Below, piece by piece: positions 24,565 to 38,849 of a stretch of 64,000 bases of DNA (positions are counted from its first letter, which is position 1; the number at the start of each line of letters is the position of its first letter). The notes under the pieces were generated by a model, which worked only from the letters and a program-made list of their open reading frames with translations, did not search any database and had not been told where the DNA came from. The DNA is taken from the NCBI GenBank assembly GCA_011009095.1, contig VTPC01000940.1:28407-92406 (forward strand), given 5' to 3'. Source of the stretch: Ignelater luminosus. Taxonomy: Eukaryota > Arthropoda > Insecta > Coleoptera > Elateridae. Position numbers and translations under genes: made by a program.

Positions 24565-27500
24565 TAAGAGAACTTCTTCTAAGGTATCAGAATTTTTCCT
24601 ACTGCTCTTGTATACTACTTGTATACTATGCTTAGTGTTACCTCAAGCAAATAATTTAATTGTGGCGAGTATTCATCATTTTTGGCCATAAGAAAGAATA
24701 GAATCTGAATAATTATTACTCGAAACTTTAAAAAGAAACCGCAGCTATATTCAATGGGTTAATCCTGCCTAAATTCTGACAGAATAGAGAAAATCGACAT
24801 AGTCATCTGCAGGGTACTCCAATGAACTGAGTGTACTGGGAAGAAACTTTACTTTTCAGCAAACAATTATTTTGTTTATTTATTCATTTCATCTTATGTA
24901 GTCAATTTGATATATGGTTGCCATATATAAAGCTATGCAATTCAAGCAACTTGGCGACAATTTGTTAATTCCTTTGATCACAATTCATTGCTGTTGATTT
25001 TAAACGGATTTAAAAGGTAGATTAGAAATCCGATTGTCAAAATTATTTACTACTTCATTACTAATAACCTGTCTCAAATGTTTAACTTTACATTACACTT
25101 TTTATATTTTACTAATGCACTTTTCTATAAAATATTGACTATTCTAGGAAAATGAATTGTAATTACTCAAAAGCCTATTAAAAATATTTATTTTTAAGCT
25201 TTGGATTTTCCTAACCAAGAATACATGAGTAACAGTACTAAAGTATTATATACATCATACCGGAATACGAACACTAAAAAGTTCGCTTTTTTATATCTCA
25301 TAAGTTTCCTGTTTTCGTTAACATGAAACAAATACTTTAAAATTTTAACTTTTTTGGAACTTTTAACGTCTAACGTAAATTACTTTTAAATTGTTTTAAA
25401 ATAGAAAATTCAATAAATTCTTTCATAAATTACATAAACATGCGGATTTTTGCTAAAATAAAGAAAACATTTTAAGAAACGCGTTGCAAATAATATTATA
25501 CAGAACTGTTAAAAAACGAGTCAATTAAATTTTACAATTACTACATATTTTACAAATATGAATTCCGTAAAATTCCTAAACAAATATTTTCGTTATTTCC
25601 TTATTACTGCTTTTTATTACAGTTTATTCCTACCTATTAATGCATTTATTTTGCCATATTAAAATATTTTAAAATAATTACAATTAATTGAATATAATTA
25701 AATGTATATATGAATACTTACTATATAATGCACATAACCTAATAAATATAATAGCACTTGTTGTGAAAATTCCACTGCACAAACACGACGACCTAATATA
25801 ATGAAGTAATAGACAACTTTTACTTTTGGTACTCGTACTTGATGAGGGTCGTACTCCTACTAAAGGTGTGTGTTGTATATTTCTCATTAGCACGTGGTCT
25901 GTGTAATTTTAAGTTTACGACATAAAGAAAGTCTATCCATACCAATGTAGACATGTCATTCCTAGCAGCGACTGATTTTCATCGCATGAACCGCTGTCTA
26001 GTGTCTTGAAGTATTGTTGTTTTGAGGGATTCCTTATCTTTATTCGTTACAGTTGTACAAAAAATTACTGTTGCTCATTTGATAATTTAAAGAATGTTTG
26101 ATTGAAAAAATAGACAAAATTCAGTAATTTACAAAGAGAAGGTAAAAATAATTTTTAATTTTATTTAGCCTATACTAATTATAATATAAGCAATGTTCTG
26201 TAATAAACCAATTGACAGTATAGTTACACACAAACACCAAAAGAAAGTTCAAATCTTCACTTTAAAAGCAAGAGTCGGAAACTAAGAAAATCTTTGAATA
26301 TTTGAAAAGTTAGCTTAATGCAATACATGTTTCCTACGATTCATTTTAGGTATGTATGTTGGAAAAGGATGATATACACAAAGATACTAGAGATGTCATT
26401 TATTGTTATACAATTCATCAACAGTTTCTAAATAAATATTACCGCAAAATTTGACTATGCGCAAACATACCGATGAATTTCTCCAAATACTGCAAGAATC
26501 AGTTGTTTCAACTCTGACCTGGTCACTGTAACTAGCAAGTGATCGATTGCGCAAAAAGGCAAAAAAGGTTAAAAATTGTCTGTAACCTCAAATTTATATT
26601 ATCTCTCATCTAATAATTTTCAAGATCTCAGATACTTAAATAGATTGAAAAATACTATGAATTATTACCCAAAAAGTTAGCAAAAACAACTAAGGAGAAA
26701 TTTATATAGCTCTGCAAACTGACTATTATCAATCTCTTGACGCTGCTAAGAATTAGATTGAGTGAAAATAATAACTACGCGTAGAATCAATCAAAGTCTA
26801 GTTTTCAGAATCAGTTGGAAAATTCATTGAAGATCAACACCCGTCATCTTCCACCTACTTTATTTTCTTTTTTTCTTCATTACTGAAACTAGTACGGTTC
26901 ATTTCTTGGAGTTCACTCTTTTTCTATTTCTTGTTGATATAGCCGTTTAAGGTAACTACAATAGTACAATGCAGGTATGGTTTACAGTGCTAAGAATTTT
27001 GACGGGCGTGACATTCTCTCTAATATGTGAATTTGCTATGCTATAATTATAGTTGAATGTCGATGATTGAAGTGGTGCAGACTAAATTTACCACACATTA
27101 TTAGTCGTTTCTGTTAAAAACAAAGATGCCTGAATCTTTTGGTTATCGTCAAGTATATAAGGTTACCATGTATCGTATGGCAAAAGAACTTCAAACAAAA
27201 GAAAACGACATGCAAACACTATAAAATTTAAGACAAAATACGTCTGAAGAAAAAATTTTTCTATTTCTTAATTTCTATTATTCCGCTCATTTACCTGCTA
27301 TTACCTTCCTTGGACTTGTTACTTGTTGTCTATATCTTTTTCTCTTTTTACGCATGATCAACCATAGCTTTCTCTTAACAGGACTGTTGTAGTTTTTACA
27401 TTTCTTTGAACTACTAACTTCTTTTTTTCTTCCTAATTCGTTTACCAGTTAGCATATCTTTTCATTTTTTCTACAAATTTCATTCCGTATCGTTGTAATT

Positions 27501-27905
27501 TATTATTAAATTACCCTTCTGTTGGTCGTAGAGCAGACAAATTGTACAGTAAGTATTATTTGGCATCCGCACTTATGACTGTTATAATTTCTAAAAATCT
27601 TTATTCTGGATTTTTTCATTTCGGTAATAATGTCTAAAGTTAAAACAAAGTCATACTTTTCTCCTTGGAATGATTAATATCTTATTAATATCTAAACAGA
27701 AAACGCACAAAAGAAGTATGCAGATACAGAATCGCACTTAACTGAAGAATTTTGTTTACTGTGCCTTAAAGTGAAATTTGTAGATGTTTATCTTGGTACC
27801 TTGGTAATACGATTCTATATATAGCAACCGGAGTCTTTGGAGTAAACAGATTGAATACTGAATTCAGTTCTAAAACTTATCTTTTTAAAAAAACATTTGG
27901 TGGCA
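24565..27905. other. AT-rich stretch without recognised gene
   Basis: Nothing recognised except a possible non-coding first exon on the minus strand ending at a consensus donor (gtaagtattc, 25721-25712), with less AT-rich sequence just upstream at 25722-25915. No coding exon could be supported. Confidence 0.45.
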
Positions 27906-28020
27906 ATTGCACCAACGATTTGGTTGTCTTCAAAATTGATTGGTGATCGAAAATCAGTAATTGAAGTACAGTTCTTTAATCTGCAATCAATTTTGATGGT
28001 AATTAAATTGTTGGTGCAAT
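27906..28020 (+). ncRNA. Candidate hairpin RNA (miRNA- or hpRNA-like)
   Basis: A 36-nt arm at 27907-27942 pairs with 27984-28019 across a 41-nt loop. In plus-strand RNA the stem has 30 Watson-Crick pairs, five G:U wobbles and only one U:U mismatch. One further A:U pair closes the base (27906/28020). All five transition differences between the arms are of the type tolerated as G:U on the plus strand; on the minus strand they would be A:C mismatches. This suggests selection on a plus-strand transcript, but an old inverted repeat is the alternative. No miRNA family was recognised. Confidence 0.4.
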
Positions 28021-31000
28021 CGGCCCATAAATATTTAGTGATCAGAATGTTTTGCAATGCCACTAACAGTAAAACATTGAAAACTAAACGGAGTATCTTC
28101 TAATACCTATAAAGCTTTAGTTAAAAAACTTTTTGCTCAAAAGTTAGTTTTTGCTGATAAATTTGCCATTGCACAAGCCAATACAGACGCGGAGGTTAAG
28201 TTTGCTGATCCCGGTAACAGAAAGGAATTAAGTGCCTAATTACCATATTAGTATTGGCCCCTTTCTGATTAACATGCTCCAATAGGCAGCCAGCAATGAT
28301 AGAAACCAACTGCGGTTGATAAATGAACAACTGTAGAACCTTTTGCAGTATTTTATACATCCCTAATACTAATGGTTAACTTTCTTGAACCAAGTAACTA
28401 GTTACAGATGCAAGTTTCTCTAAATCCCTGCCTTTTTTGAGTTTATTTCTTCATTGTTACTAAAGACTATATCAGGATTTCTAATTTCCCGTTTCATGTC
28501 TCTTTTTCTTATCTCTTCTAGCCTTTCAAAAAGTTATTTATTTGTTTACAATCAAAGACCATTAAAAATCGAGTATTCTCTTATCTACCATTTTCTTCTT
28601 ATCTCCAAAACTAACAAGAGTTGTAACCAGTTGTTGAAAAGGTAATAAAGTTGATGCTTAGGTCAAAAACGACTATCAAATTTGGGCATTCTGTACGTCA
28701 ATATCCAAGATATGCACGCACTAGAATTTATTTGGTGGAATAGAATTTGCACCTTTGTCCATTTTAGTATGCACACATAGTTTAGCCTGAACATCATTGG
28801 CACTACGATGACAAACCAATTGATGGTACTACTCTTGTTTTTTAAAAAATCTATGGCTTACTAGATATTAATTAAAAATGAAAAAGTTTAATTTTTCTTA
28901 ATCAAATTATTTATCTGTATCTGTAACAAATAAAAATAAAACAGAACCATAAACAAATTTTATATTTTGCACTCTTACACTCTTACTGTCTTACTTATTC
29001 TCTTATTTTAAAATTTTTCTCCTTCCTTCGAAATTCACCTTCATTTATCATTTTGATACACAAATTATTGCATAAGAACACCTTATTAAAATCAGTGTGA
29101 CCTTACAAGAAATATGATCTGTGACTTGTGCTGATATTTTTTATTAAAGAAAATTAATGAAAACTTTTATTGGTTTGCTACATATCAAATAAGGATTTAT
29201 TAGTCCATCTATCATTTCATATTAGAAGGTGCCAAATGATACTTATCTCTGTAAAAGTAAAACTGATTTATTGTTGTTGTTAACTAAGTGAATGAAACTT
29301 GTTTCCATGATGAATATATCAAAGTACAGTTTTTAACAGTACTAGTGAATATTATACATTTAAAGCTTATATAGAAATTCCTTGACATTTAATTAAAAGG
29401 CATACAATTTTCAATTTTAGGTAAAAGTTGAATTTTTCAGTGAAAGAATTAAAATCGCAGACAGTTGAAAATCAAATTAATTAGTATGTAAACTTGTTTC
29501 CAAATCACAGGACAATTCAACCATTTCTCTAAAATATGAAAGTTTTGTCACCTTAAGAAAAACAATTCATTTGATACTTTCATGCAATTTCTAATTTTAT
29601 TTGGAATTATTGTCCTTTTTTTAGGTTTTTTTGGGTGGAAATGGAGACTCATTAAATTTTATCTACCAATTGTTTGTAGAACAATCACAATCGTTACAAA
29701 GCAGTATATATCAAAATTAAGAGGAATCTTTCATGTTATTGTTCTAGTTGTTAGTAGATATATTAATTTACCTTTCGAACCTGACAGTGTAATTTATTCT
29801 TTTGTACAAGTACCTTATTAAAAATTTATTAGTAGTATAATTAAGTGTATCACTTTTAAGTATCACAGTGAATTGTTTGCGGAAAGTTTTTATTGTTTTG
29901 CTTTTAATCATATTCAATTATTAAAATATCAATTTGGGAGTTTTCTGAAGAATCCTGAACTGGAGTTTCAAAACTTTTACTGAACTGCGTCTGTGTGGCA
30001 TATCAATGTCTTTTAAACGTCTTATTGGAAAGTATCTGAATATAAAAAAATTATGGTGTGAGTAATAAAAATAAACTATTGTTTGATGTTGAAGTTTTAA
30101 TTATTTAGGAAAAACTGCATTATAAATTTATTGGTTTCTAAGAGGTTAAAAACCGCATCTTTCAAAGAATAGAAATATTTGACATTTAAATGGTTGGTAT
30201 GAGAAAACATCTGCAGTTTTCAAGGAAATTAACATACCAAAATCTGGAATTTCTATTGAATGTTCTTTTTAGTCAAATGGTGTTATCCATAAACGAGTGA
30301 AGTTCGTAGAAACCACATAAATATTTAAATTCTTTGACTCTCTACCACATAATACCCTTGTACTACTTTGATGAATTTTATAAAAATTATAAACTACTTT
30401 AGTGGGCACAACTTGTTATATTTACATACAAATGCGTATATTATGATTAAATATCAAATTGTATGCCTTTTTTTGGATTGTAGAGTATAATTAACAATCT
30501 TACTTTTAGTCACATCCTTTTATACAAAAAAACTTTTAAGTATATGAGAACGTCCAGTAAATTAATTAAACTAGAATTAACTGTATGTTGGCAACCCCAC
30601 TGAATATATTATCAGTTTTGAAATAAATAAACTGATACTGCCGATCGATCTAACAGCGCTGGTGTCTTGTGCCTCGGAAATGTACAAATAAACTAAGAAT
30701 AGAGCCAGTTTACAAAAACCACTTAGTAGGGTTCTGAAAAAATATTTACAAAACATAACTTTAAAGATTAAAATCAAATGAACTACATAGAACAAATTCT
30801 TCAGCTTTAGGAGAAATAAATGGTTTTTATCTAGAAACTAGATCATAGCGGTCAAGGTTTATAGCAACAGGGATAAGATAAGACACTTTTCAATTCCAAG
30901 TTAGGAGGTGGCAATAATGTTTGGAAGAAAAGGCAAAAAGTCAACAGAAATGGCTCTGTATTGGACTATTTGCTAAACTGCCAGTCTCTCCATATTTTTA

Positions 31001-31284
31001 CTTCTACTAGGTATTATATTCGTTCTTAACTAATAACTGACTTGTTTTTACCCTGTTTTGTTATAGCAATGCAAAATAGTGTATCGTTATTGACAATAAA
31101 TATACAAAAAGAGCTATAGTAGAACTTTCTTTCTCATCAGTCACTGGCTTTTGCGCAATTCCCACAATGAGAAAGTGCTTATTTAACTAACACTGCTCGG
31201 CTACTATCTCTCTCAGAAGCTTGATGTATTTACATCTTTAGGAAGATTCTTGACTGTGACTGTCGCGAAGTTTTCTCTCATTGT
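28021..31284. other. AT-rich stretch without recognised gene
   Basis: Only AT-biased short frames, such as a hydrophobic 79-codon frame at 29582-29821 explained by T-richness. No splice-bounded coding segment or element was recognised. Confidence 0.5.
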
Positions 31285-31420
31285 TCGTCATACCATTACC
31301 TAAGCAATGACTGCATTTAAGGCGGACAAAGCAGCTGGAACACAGTAACTCAATATGATTAATATGGTCAAAAGCAGCAAAGTGTGCTTTGCTGAACTCT
31401 GCCGTTTGTACTAAATCCGT
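31285..31420 (+). mobile_element. Short LINE RT fragment
   Basis: The plus strand reads AMTAFKADKAAGTQ, a stop, then LNMINMVKSSKVCFAELC. This resembles the RT entry motif AMKxLKxxKAAGxDGIxxEMIK that precedes the catalytic domain in RTE- and CR1-like LINEs. The match is short and includes a stop where Asp is expected. No more of the element was confirmed downstream. Confidence 0.4.
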
Positions 31421-32880
31421 AGAATGTAAATAACATGTTGCTGGTGGATTTCTTTGTAAACGATAACGAGAAAATATTGCTTCGACAAGAAATTACATCC
31501 AGCTACCGCATTTTGTAATTGTAAAAGTAGGTTGGAAGTAATTACTTCAAGAGTGCTTTAATAATAATTGCTATAGTATTAAGATATAAATGACCTTGCT
31601 TTAAGAAATTTGCAGTACAAAACCACATTTAACACGTTCCCAGCTTACGTTCAAAATCGCTGAGTAAATTCAGCAGCTGCTAAGCGTCAGCGTTGGTTAA
31701 GCGTACCCATTCAGAGAACCGAATCACTTCAAGTCAGCAATTCAACTGTTTTGTCGACTGAAGACAGTGAATAGTTTAATTTCCTGTTGGTTGTAATATT
31801 TATAATAAATGTCTCGCAACTTTACTGTTTTATCTGCCGCAAGCTTACTTAGCTTGCAAACGTAAGACTAGCTGGTCGACAGCAACTATAAACATAAATA
31901 GTCTTCTACTGTTGTAGCACTTTGTATACCTCTGACAAACAAGTGTTGTACCTAGTTGGTACCATTAAACCGTCTACAATGGTTTATGAGCAGAAATGCT
32001 AAGTAGTTTCTCTTCATGCCATATATTTTCATATCTTTCATTACTTTTACAAACTAGTATAGTTGCATTATATGTTAAAATCGAATAAGAATTTTTTAAA
32101 CGTTATTCTACCTTGCAGAAAAATTACAACTGCAAATTAGTACATTGCTCTTAAAGCTTATTTTGCTAAAGAAAACAAGTTACATTCATGGCTTCGTCAC
32201 TAATAACTATGAAGGTTCTCCGTGGCCTGTTATCTTTTTATTTTGCAGTGAAGGGTAGTATTAAATAAATTATCAAAAAATACTCCACAAAGTATAATAG
32301 TTCTATTAGAGTTTGCTTTTAAAACTATAGTTATGTTTTTACAAAAAACTTAATGTTTCAATGTTTCAATGAGCTATTACTTTTGATTGCTGATTAAAGA
32401 TAAGATTTACTTATGTATTGAACCCTTATCCACGCATACAAAATCATTCCAGCTGTGGTAACCTGCTGGTGGTTTGCTTAGGTCTAGTTAACCAATGATG
32501 CCTAATGCATTTAAAGAACTACACCGTAATTAAAGGATTAAGTTATTTGGCGAATTCAGGGTAGTTAGAAAATTAAGATATCTTTTACTCGTATAGATGA
32601 CGGATGACTTCGACACGACTGCTGATGAGATAAAATAAATAGTGAGAATGACCTTTTAAATCATTGGCTGGTGGATCTAATTAATATTTGAAGTATTTAC
32701 ATTATTTACTTAAACTACCTTAAATACACATAGAAAATAAATTTGTTAACATTGTCCTTCAAAACATAATCATTTCCGCGTCTTCCTATAACATAAACCA
32801 TTTTAGTGTTAGTCAGATGCAAATATAAGGACATCATGTACTGTTTGCAGTTAGTGATAAGTGATAACTAATAAAGCGAG
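31421..32880. other. Stretch without recognised gene
   Basis: No confirmed coding segment or RNA. The first few hundred bases may be eroded LINE sequence continuing from 31420, but no motif is left. Confidence 0.45.
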
Positions 32881-32884
32881 AGGC

Positions 32885-33095
32885 CAGAAGAAGCCTTCAA
32901 CTACAGGAAAATCAACAATGTGGCAGTTAGATCAGGACACAAAACGATTAAAGATCATATGGAAAAACCAGGCATCAAAAGGAATGAAAACAAAGAAGCT
33001 TCAAGTTTACCCCTAAAGGGCAAACCTGGTATACAGATGGGTCTAAGAGCAAGGCAGGATAGCGGACAGACAAGAAGTGAAACAAAATGAGTTTG
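32885..33095 (+). mobile_element. RNase H motif of a Jockey-superfamily-like LINE
   Basis: Around 33015-33060 the plus strand reads PKGQTWYTDGSKSKAG, which carries the WYTDGSK core of the RNase H domain (first catalytic Asp) found after RT in several insect LINEs. The sequence before it is consistent with the hydrophilic linker but not diagnostic. The frame breaks right after the motif. Confidence 0.45.
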
Positions 33096-33439
33096 TATCG
33101 CAATAGTGAACCAGAAGCAATCCAACACATATTGAGAAAAAACTTTGCTTTGGCACGCGTAAGGCAAATCATACCTGGATCAACAGAATTAAAACTATTA
33201 AGTACGTCTAACACTCATCCAGTCAAGGATCGTATGTACATAGGTTACTACAGAAAAGTCGAACACTGGAAAAGGTGGAAGTGGTACAATAAGCCAAAAA
33301 GCTGCAGTGCACTGGGAATTGGATAGCTCTCAAGAGGGAAAAAATCTATTTGCTTATGTTAAAAATGGTAACGGTACCATTTGGTATAGTATTAACTGTA
33401 GGATGTCTATTTAGTTCATTCAAGATGGCAACGTCCTTA

Positions 33440-33720
33440 TCAAGTCTTTTTCTTTTTTAGTATCGTCTAGTGCTTTTGACTTAAGCATTAGATGAACAGG
33501 AAACAGATCTAGTAACGTTGTAATTTCTAAGTAGGCTAATCACTGCACTCTGCTTACTTAGTTTATTCTTGGAGTCCTTTATCGGTGCACCATTATCAGG
33601 CTACCATCCGTAAAAGATGAAGGGTACAACTATCATTGTGTATATCCATTAAATCGTCCTGGAGAAAGACTTCAGTTTTTATAGCATTCCCTTACGTGTC
33701 TAAAGGGTTCTTAGTTTGCT
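33440..33720 (-). mobile_element. Jockey-superfamily-like LINE fragment (post-RT region)
   Basis: The minus strand reads, with stops, IVVPFIFYGW (about 33645-33615), NKLSRVQ-stop-LAYLEIT and LLDLFPVHLMLKSKALDD (about 33515-33460). This matches the conserved order YGSxVWW, KLSKVQRLACLxITG, LxxLLDLPPLHxxIKxEA between RT and RNase H in insect LINEs. The TGAMRTTPTAAL piece is missing. It points away from the RNase H motif at 33.0 kb, so either two copies or an inversion is present. Confidence 0.5.
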
Positions 33721-36700
33721 ATTCTTTCTGAGGTAATGTCAGGTTTAAAGGTTACTTTACTATACAGTTCTCCGATTTTTTCTATGTGGCAATACTTTTG
33801 TTAGTTAAAGAATTGTAAATGTGAAATCTTTGTGGGAAAAAATCTGTTATTGGCCATATGTTGCTGAAAGTCTAACAGAGTCTTTCATTTATATTACTCT
33901 GAATTGCATCAGAGTCCAAATAAAATGTTAACATTTACCCAAAAAGGTGTGCAAAAGTTGAAGGTAGAATTTGATGATTCGATGATCTATTAGATCTAAA
34001 AAGCTGGAGCATTAAATATTTTAAAATATCTAAAGAAGTCTTATCTAAACGTCATTAGAGAGTGTGCTGGGAGGTAAGATGAGCAAATCGTAGTTTCTAC
34101 AGGCTGTTATTTCTTTGAATACTAAATAATAAAAAAAAATAATACTAAAAAGGGTATGGAATTACATAAAATTGTTTGATCAGCAATGGTCTTATTATTG
34201 CAACCACGGCATCCTAAATTCAACAACTACTGCAATTCAAATGTATCTGAGTCTAGCTACATATTGCTTCCAGATATAGGTTATCAAACTAATTTGATAT
34301 TAACTTAAAAGAGACATATTTAAAGTGACACTGCTTTATACAGGATAGAAGTAATAGAGTTCTGGATCTAAGATAAAGATACTACAAATAAATTCTATAA
34401 CGAAAACTAAAGAAAAAGAATAGTAAGTGCAATTAAATTAAATTAAAAGAAAATTTCTATTATGTATGTATCAAGTTCTAACGAGGAACAGTTTTTGTAA
34501 AATGTGATATAAAACGAAAAACAGACAGGAAAAAGATAATTAGCAAAATAACCCATTATTGTTGTTATATAATCCAATTATTCTTAATTAGATGCATTAA
34601 CTATTAAAGTGGTAAAAAACCAAATACTTTTTTGATTCATTCATTTATGCATTTTTCTCTTCATTTCTTTTCTTTATAGCTAATTAATACCTAACATATT
34701 GAAGCTAATTGTTTAGATTAATAACAAAAAATTTAGTTAGTATTCCCTGGAAAGTATTTAACAGAAATAAATTGCAAATTAATTTTAAAACCAACTTGTT
34801 TTATGCATATCCTACTTTTTTTTGCTAAAATAACCAGTGAAATTGACTTTTTTATATTTTATCATCCAGGAAATACTTCATTATGATGTTTTATATGTAT
34901 TGGTTTTCTTTTTAAAACTTAAATTGCTTTGGCACCGGATGAATACCTTTCGATTGAATCTTATTTCTTTTATTTACATTGTTACCTGCTAATTTCATTT
35001 TTCTATAATTAGGTTAATGCAAAAGCCGCATTCAGCAGGTTTATAAAGAAAAGAATAGTCATTGCATCGTAAGTGGCTAAAAAATGTAGGAGTATAGCAC
35101 GTGGTGCAACGAACTTATTGCTTGAATAGACTTCCTGAACATATATTTCCGTAATCAATTCGTATATGGAACGTTACACTATATTACAATGGCGATTTCA
35201 CAACGAGACATTTCTGTTCTGAATATTAATTATTGTTATTGCATTTAATAATTGTTTTATGTTGAGTTTTCACTGAATTTTTGTATCATTTCGTCTTGTT
35301 ACATTGAAAAGTAATTATTTCTCGATTTGTATGCTAAATTAAGCGTGGATAATAACAATAGAAAATGACGCAATGAAAAGTAAATTATACAGCTTGGTCT
35401 TTTAGAAATGATATAAAAAATATAAAACGTGTTTTTATTACATATTCTGAGCAAAGTGGAGGAAACAGGAAAGTTTTGCACAATTTAGGAAAAACAGAAG
35501 GATGTCATGTAATTAACAGTTTTCAATGTCCGCATTGTAAGAATTTCAGAAGTAACAATAATTTTTGTTTTAAAATTATCCATACCAAGGTAGTTCCACA
35601 AAAAAATCAGTGAATTTGTAGGTCATGGTCTTACAACACTTGATGAAATGTTTGATTCTAAAAAAGTAGTGACAAGGTAACTCATCTTCCGGATGTTTTA
35701 TACGGTGACAATACGTACAAGGCGCATCTGTTGCTCAAGAGAATAAAACTTTTAGTTTTAGTTTAGATATTTTAACGAATTTTTTAGTTTTAGTTTAGAT
35801 ATTTCAAAGAATTCTTTGTAATATTTTTCTCGTTTTCTCTACAATCCCTACAAAAAAATAGACAAACATGATTTTACATTCACCCTGTATACTTATGTTA
35901 ATAGCTGTTTGTATTCATTTCTACTACTAAATAGAAATTAAATCAAATATAGAAAATAGTAATATCTATATTGATATTGTATCACTCTGTATTATTTGTT
36001 TAGTTTTTGAGAAGTTTCATTTTACAACAATACCAATAGACAGTGGCTTTATAATTTTATTTAAAAAGAACATTTCTTCTAATTTATAATTTATAAAACC
36101 AGCACCATTTCTTATACTAATGTTTAATGATTCGAATCGAAAAACTTTTACTTTCGAATACTTAATAATTTAGATATTTTACAATAAAACATATTTGTAG
36201 AGAGTTTTTATTATGTATATTTCCATTCGAAGCAAATTAAATATTTAACTTAAAGGCTAGAAATGGTAAAACAAGAAAATAATGTTAAAATGTACGACTT
36301 TGAAAGGACGAATGTGAAGACATGCAGATTTTAAAGGAGAAATAGTAATAAAGCATTGCATGAATGTACAATATACATGCGATTTAAATACAAAGCTATT
36401 CTTCTTGCAAATCACAAAAGCATTTTAATTCAAGCCGTCTGAATTTATCAGAATTTACAATGGGAATGTGATTAAAATACAGATGCAATCCTCTTGATTT
36501 ATTAACAGAAGAAAACCCCCCACGCACACAAATAAAATTGAGTAATTTGGTTTTTAACATACGGGGCGTGTGAAAATTTATTAATGATAGTTTAGCATTG
36601 AATCTACAAAACTTTTTTGTTTGTTTTTTCTCACAATTATAAATAATAAATTTTGTTGGTATGCATCTAGTTTAAACGTAATTATAGGTGGCTTTAGCTA

Positions 36701-38849
36701 CGGTAAGCCACCACAAATCAACTATTATTTGTATTGGTTTGGTTCTCAAGTGGTAAGGTCAACAAAACGAAACGCAACTTAGAAATTTTACACGGGTGAA
36801 GTGGTAGGTACTATACGTGGTTGTACGAAATGGGAACCTTTCACAAATAACATGACGTTTATGCTCCATTAACTTCATTATATGTATATTATACGTAATA
36901 TGGATTTCTTAGATAAGAAGAATTTTGACATACGAAATCTATAATCGATGTTATGAAACATGCAAAATATACTTACTTTTTCTTTATGAATACTAATTTT
37001 TGGTATTATATCTATTTATAGTCAATAAATTAAAGAATTGTCATGTCAAGCATTTAATATAATGTGCCCTAATTAAATTACAGGACAGCTTTCTAAGACC
37101 TTTCCTCCTTAAATACGAAAATCATTCCCATGAAGTTGCATCGCTTTTTATATTTTTTCAAATAAGACATATTCTAAATGTCAGACAAAGTCCTTATACT
37201 TGAAGTTTTAGCCCTGACAAAGGATTCAATATCGTGATCGCCAAAAACTAATTATCTGAGTTCGTAAATTCTTTTCTAGTTTTATTATGTGCTCAACCTT
37301 GATTAGAAGAAATTCTTTGTTAGATTTATTGTTCACTAAATCGTACAATCATTGGCAAATTGCTTATTTGAAAGGTGGGACATTTTAGAAATTCCATGGT
37401 TTTTCTTTTCGCCAAATATCGTGTAATTCTGAACGTTAATCAATTAAGTAAGACAAGGAAGTATACCTACTGCACAGAGAAGAGGTGAAGCAAAATAAAT
37501 CTTAAAAAAAGCAAAAAGGAAAAGATGGAAATTCTTAAAAACACATAGAAGGAGTATGTAGAGCAGATAAGAGTAGTTCCTGGAAGGTGATAAAAGATTG
37601 AAGAAAAACAAATGTGAACAAGTATGTGATATTGAAAATAAAGATAAAAGACAAAAAAAACAAGTCCAGACTAAATATTACAAATATATGAAGAATTATG
37701 CAAAATACCAAATATGTTCGTCGTTACAAAATATTTTTCCTATTTCTTTAAACCAAGATGGAGTATTTCTTGCTCAAAGTAATTAGGTTCTTGCTTGTTT
37801 TTTAGAAAACAATTTTTTTTGTCCTCGATATCCCCTGAGTCTAAAATTCCAAGTTGTTTAATACCTGCCAAATTCTTTTTTGTACATTTCCAGCATGGTT
37901 TCTAGTTGAAGTCTTTCAAGGACATCCGCTTGGAGGGTTGTTTTCTATTCTCTCAATATTGTTATATTTGCTGATAACAACCCACTTCAGCAGCGACCTG
38001 GACCTTTTACATTCATGTTGAAAAATTATGAAGTACTCTTCTTACTTGATATTTTCGATTTATTGCTCTTGGGAAACAATTTCTAAGAATGACAACCCTT
38101 TCACAGATAATAAAAGCGTCGCATTATCTCGCTGTAGGCTCCACACAGCCTACAGCTAGTGCATCTTATTACCAAGAATTCAACAAAGTAATTATAAAAA
38201 CGTAAAATAATAATAAAGTAATTATTTATGATTGCAACCAACCACTTGCTTGCAACTGAATGACTATTAAACAAACAAAAAGCAGCAGAATATGAAAGCA
38301 CTGCCTACAATATCGGTAGCATACCAATCACTTAAGGTTGCTGTTAAACGAATAGAAAGATCATGACTGCAAGATCTGTACAGAGTTCCTTCTTCTAACC
38401 TATAAAAATCCCTAGAGGTGAAGGCAGAAAGACTTCGAGTTTCCTTGTTAGCAGATTTTTAAATAAGGAACAGAAAATTGAATCTTAGTTTTGCATATGT
38501 AGTTAGAGTCTTTCGGTACTTAACAACAGTTACGATCAGATAATAATCGAAAATACTTAACAGAAAATGATTTAGGCAAAATCTTCCAGAAATACTAAAT
38601 TTTGCAGAGGTGATGCAAGACTTTCTAACACCACGTGTGATGTTAGTAAGTACATTCTATTATTGTCCCAACTCTATGGAATTCCTGTTGGTTAGGAAAA
38701 GGACAATGAAAATAAATACTGTTAGATCTGGCCCGTTAATCAACAATGAGCAGCTGCTCGCAAAGACAGGTGACTGCACCGCTTCAACTCTCTACTAATT
38801 ATACATTACTGGTTCTCCTACAACAGAATCGATTTCCAGAGTTTTTAAC
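33721..38849. other. AT-rich stretch without recognised gene
   Basis: No gene or element was confirmed. A perfect 8-bp hairpin (ggtggctt ... aagccacc) at 36687-36712 is isolated. A caccctgta motif at about 35881, common at insect transposon ends, has no partner. Confidence 0.5.

Noticed and set aside
29582..29821. 79-codon hydrophobic frame starting with ATG
   Set aside because: Hydrophobicity is explained by T-rich codons. There are no splice sites or motifs, and a frame of this length is expected by chance at this AT content.
36687..36712. Perfect 8-bp hairpin that might be a Helitron 3' end
   Set aside because: No CTRR end follows at the right distance and no TC start was found. A single short hairpin is expected by chance in 64 kb.
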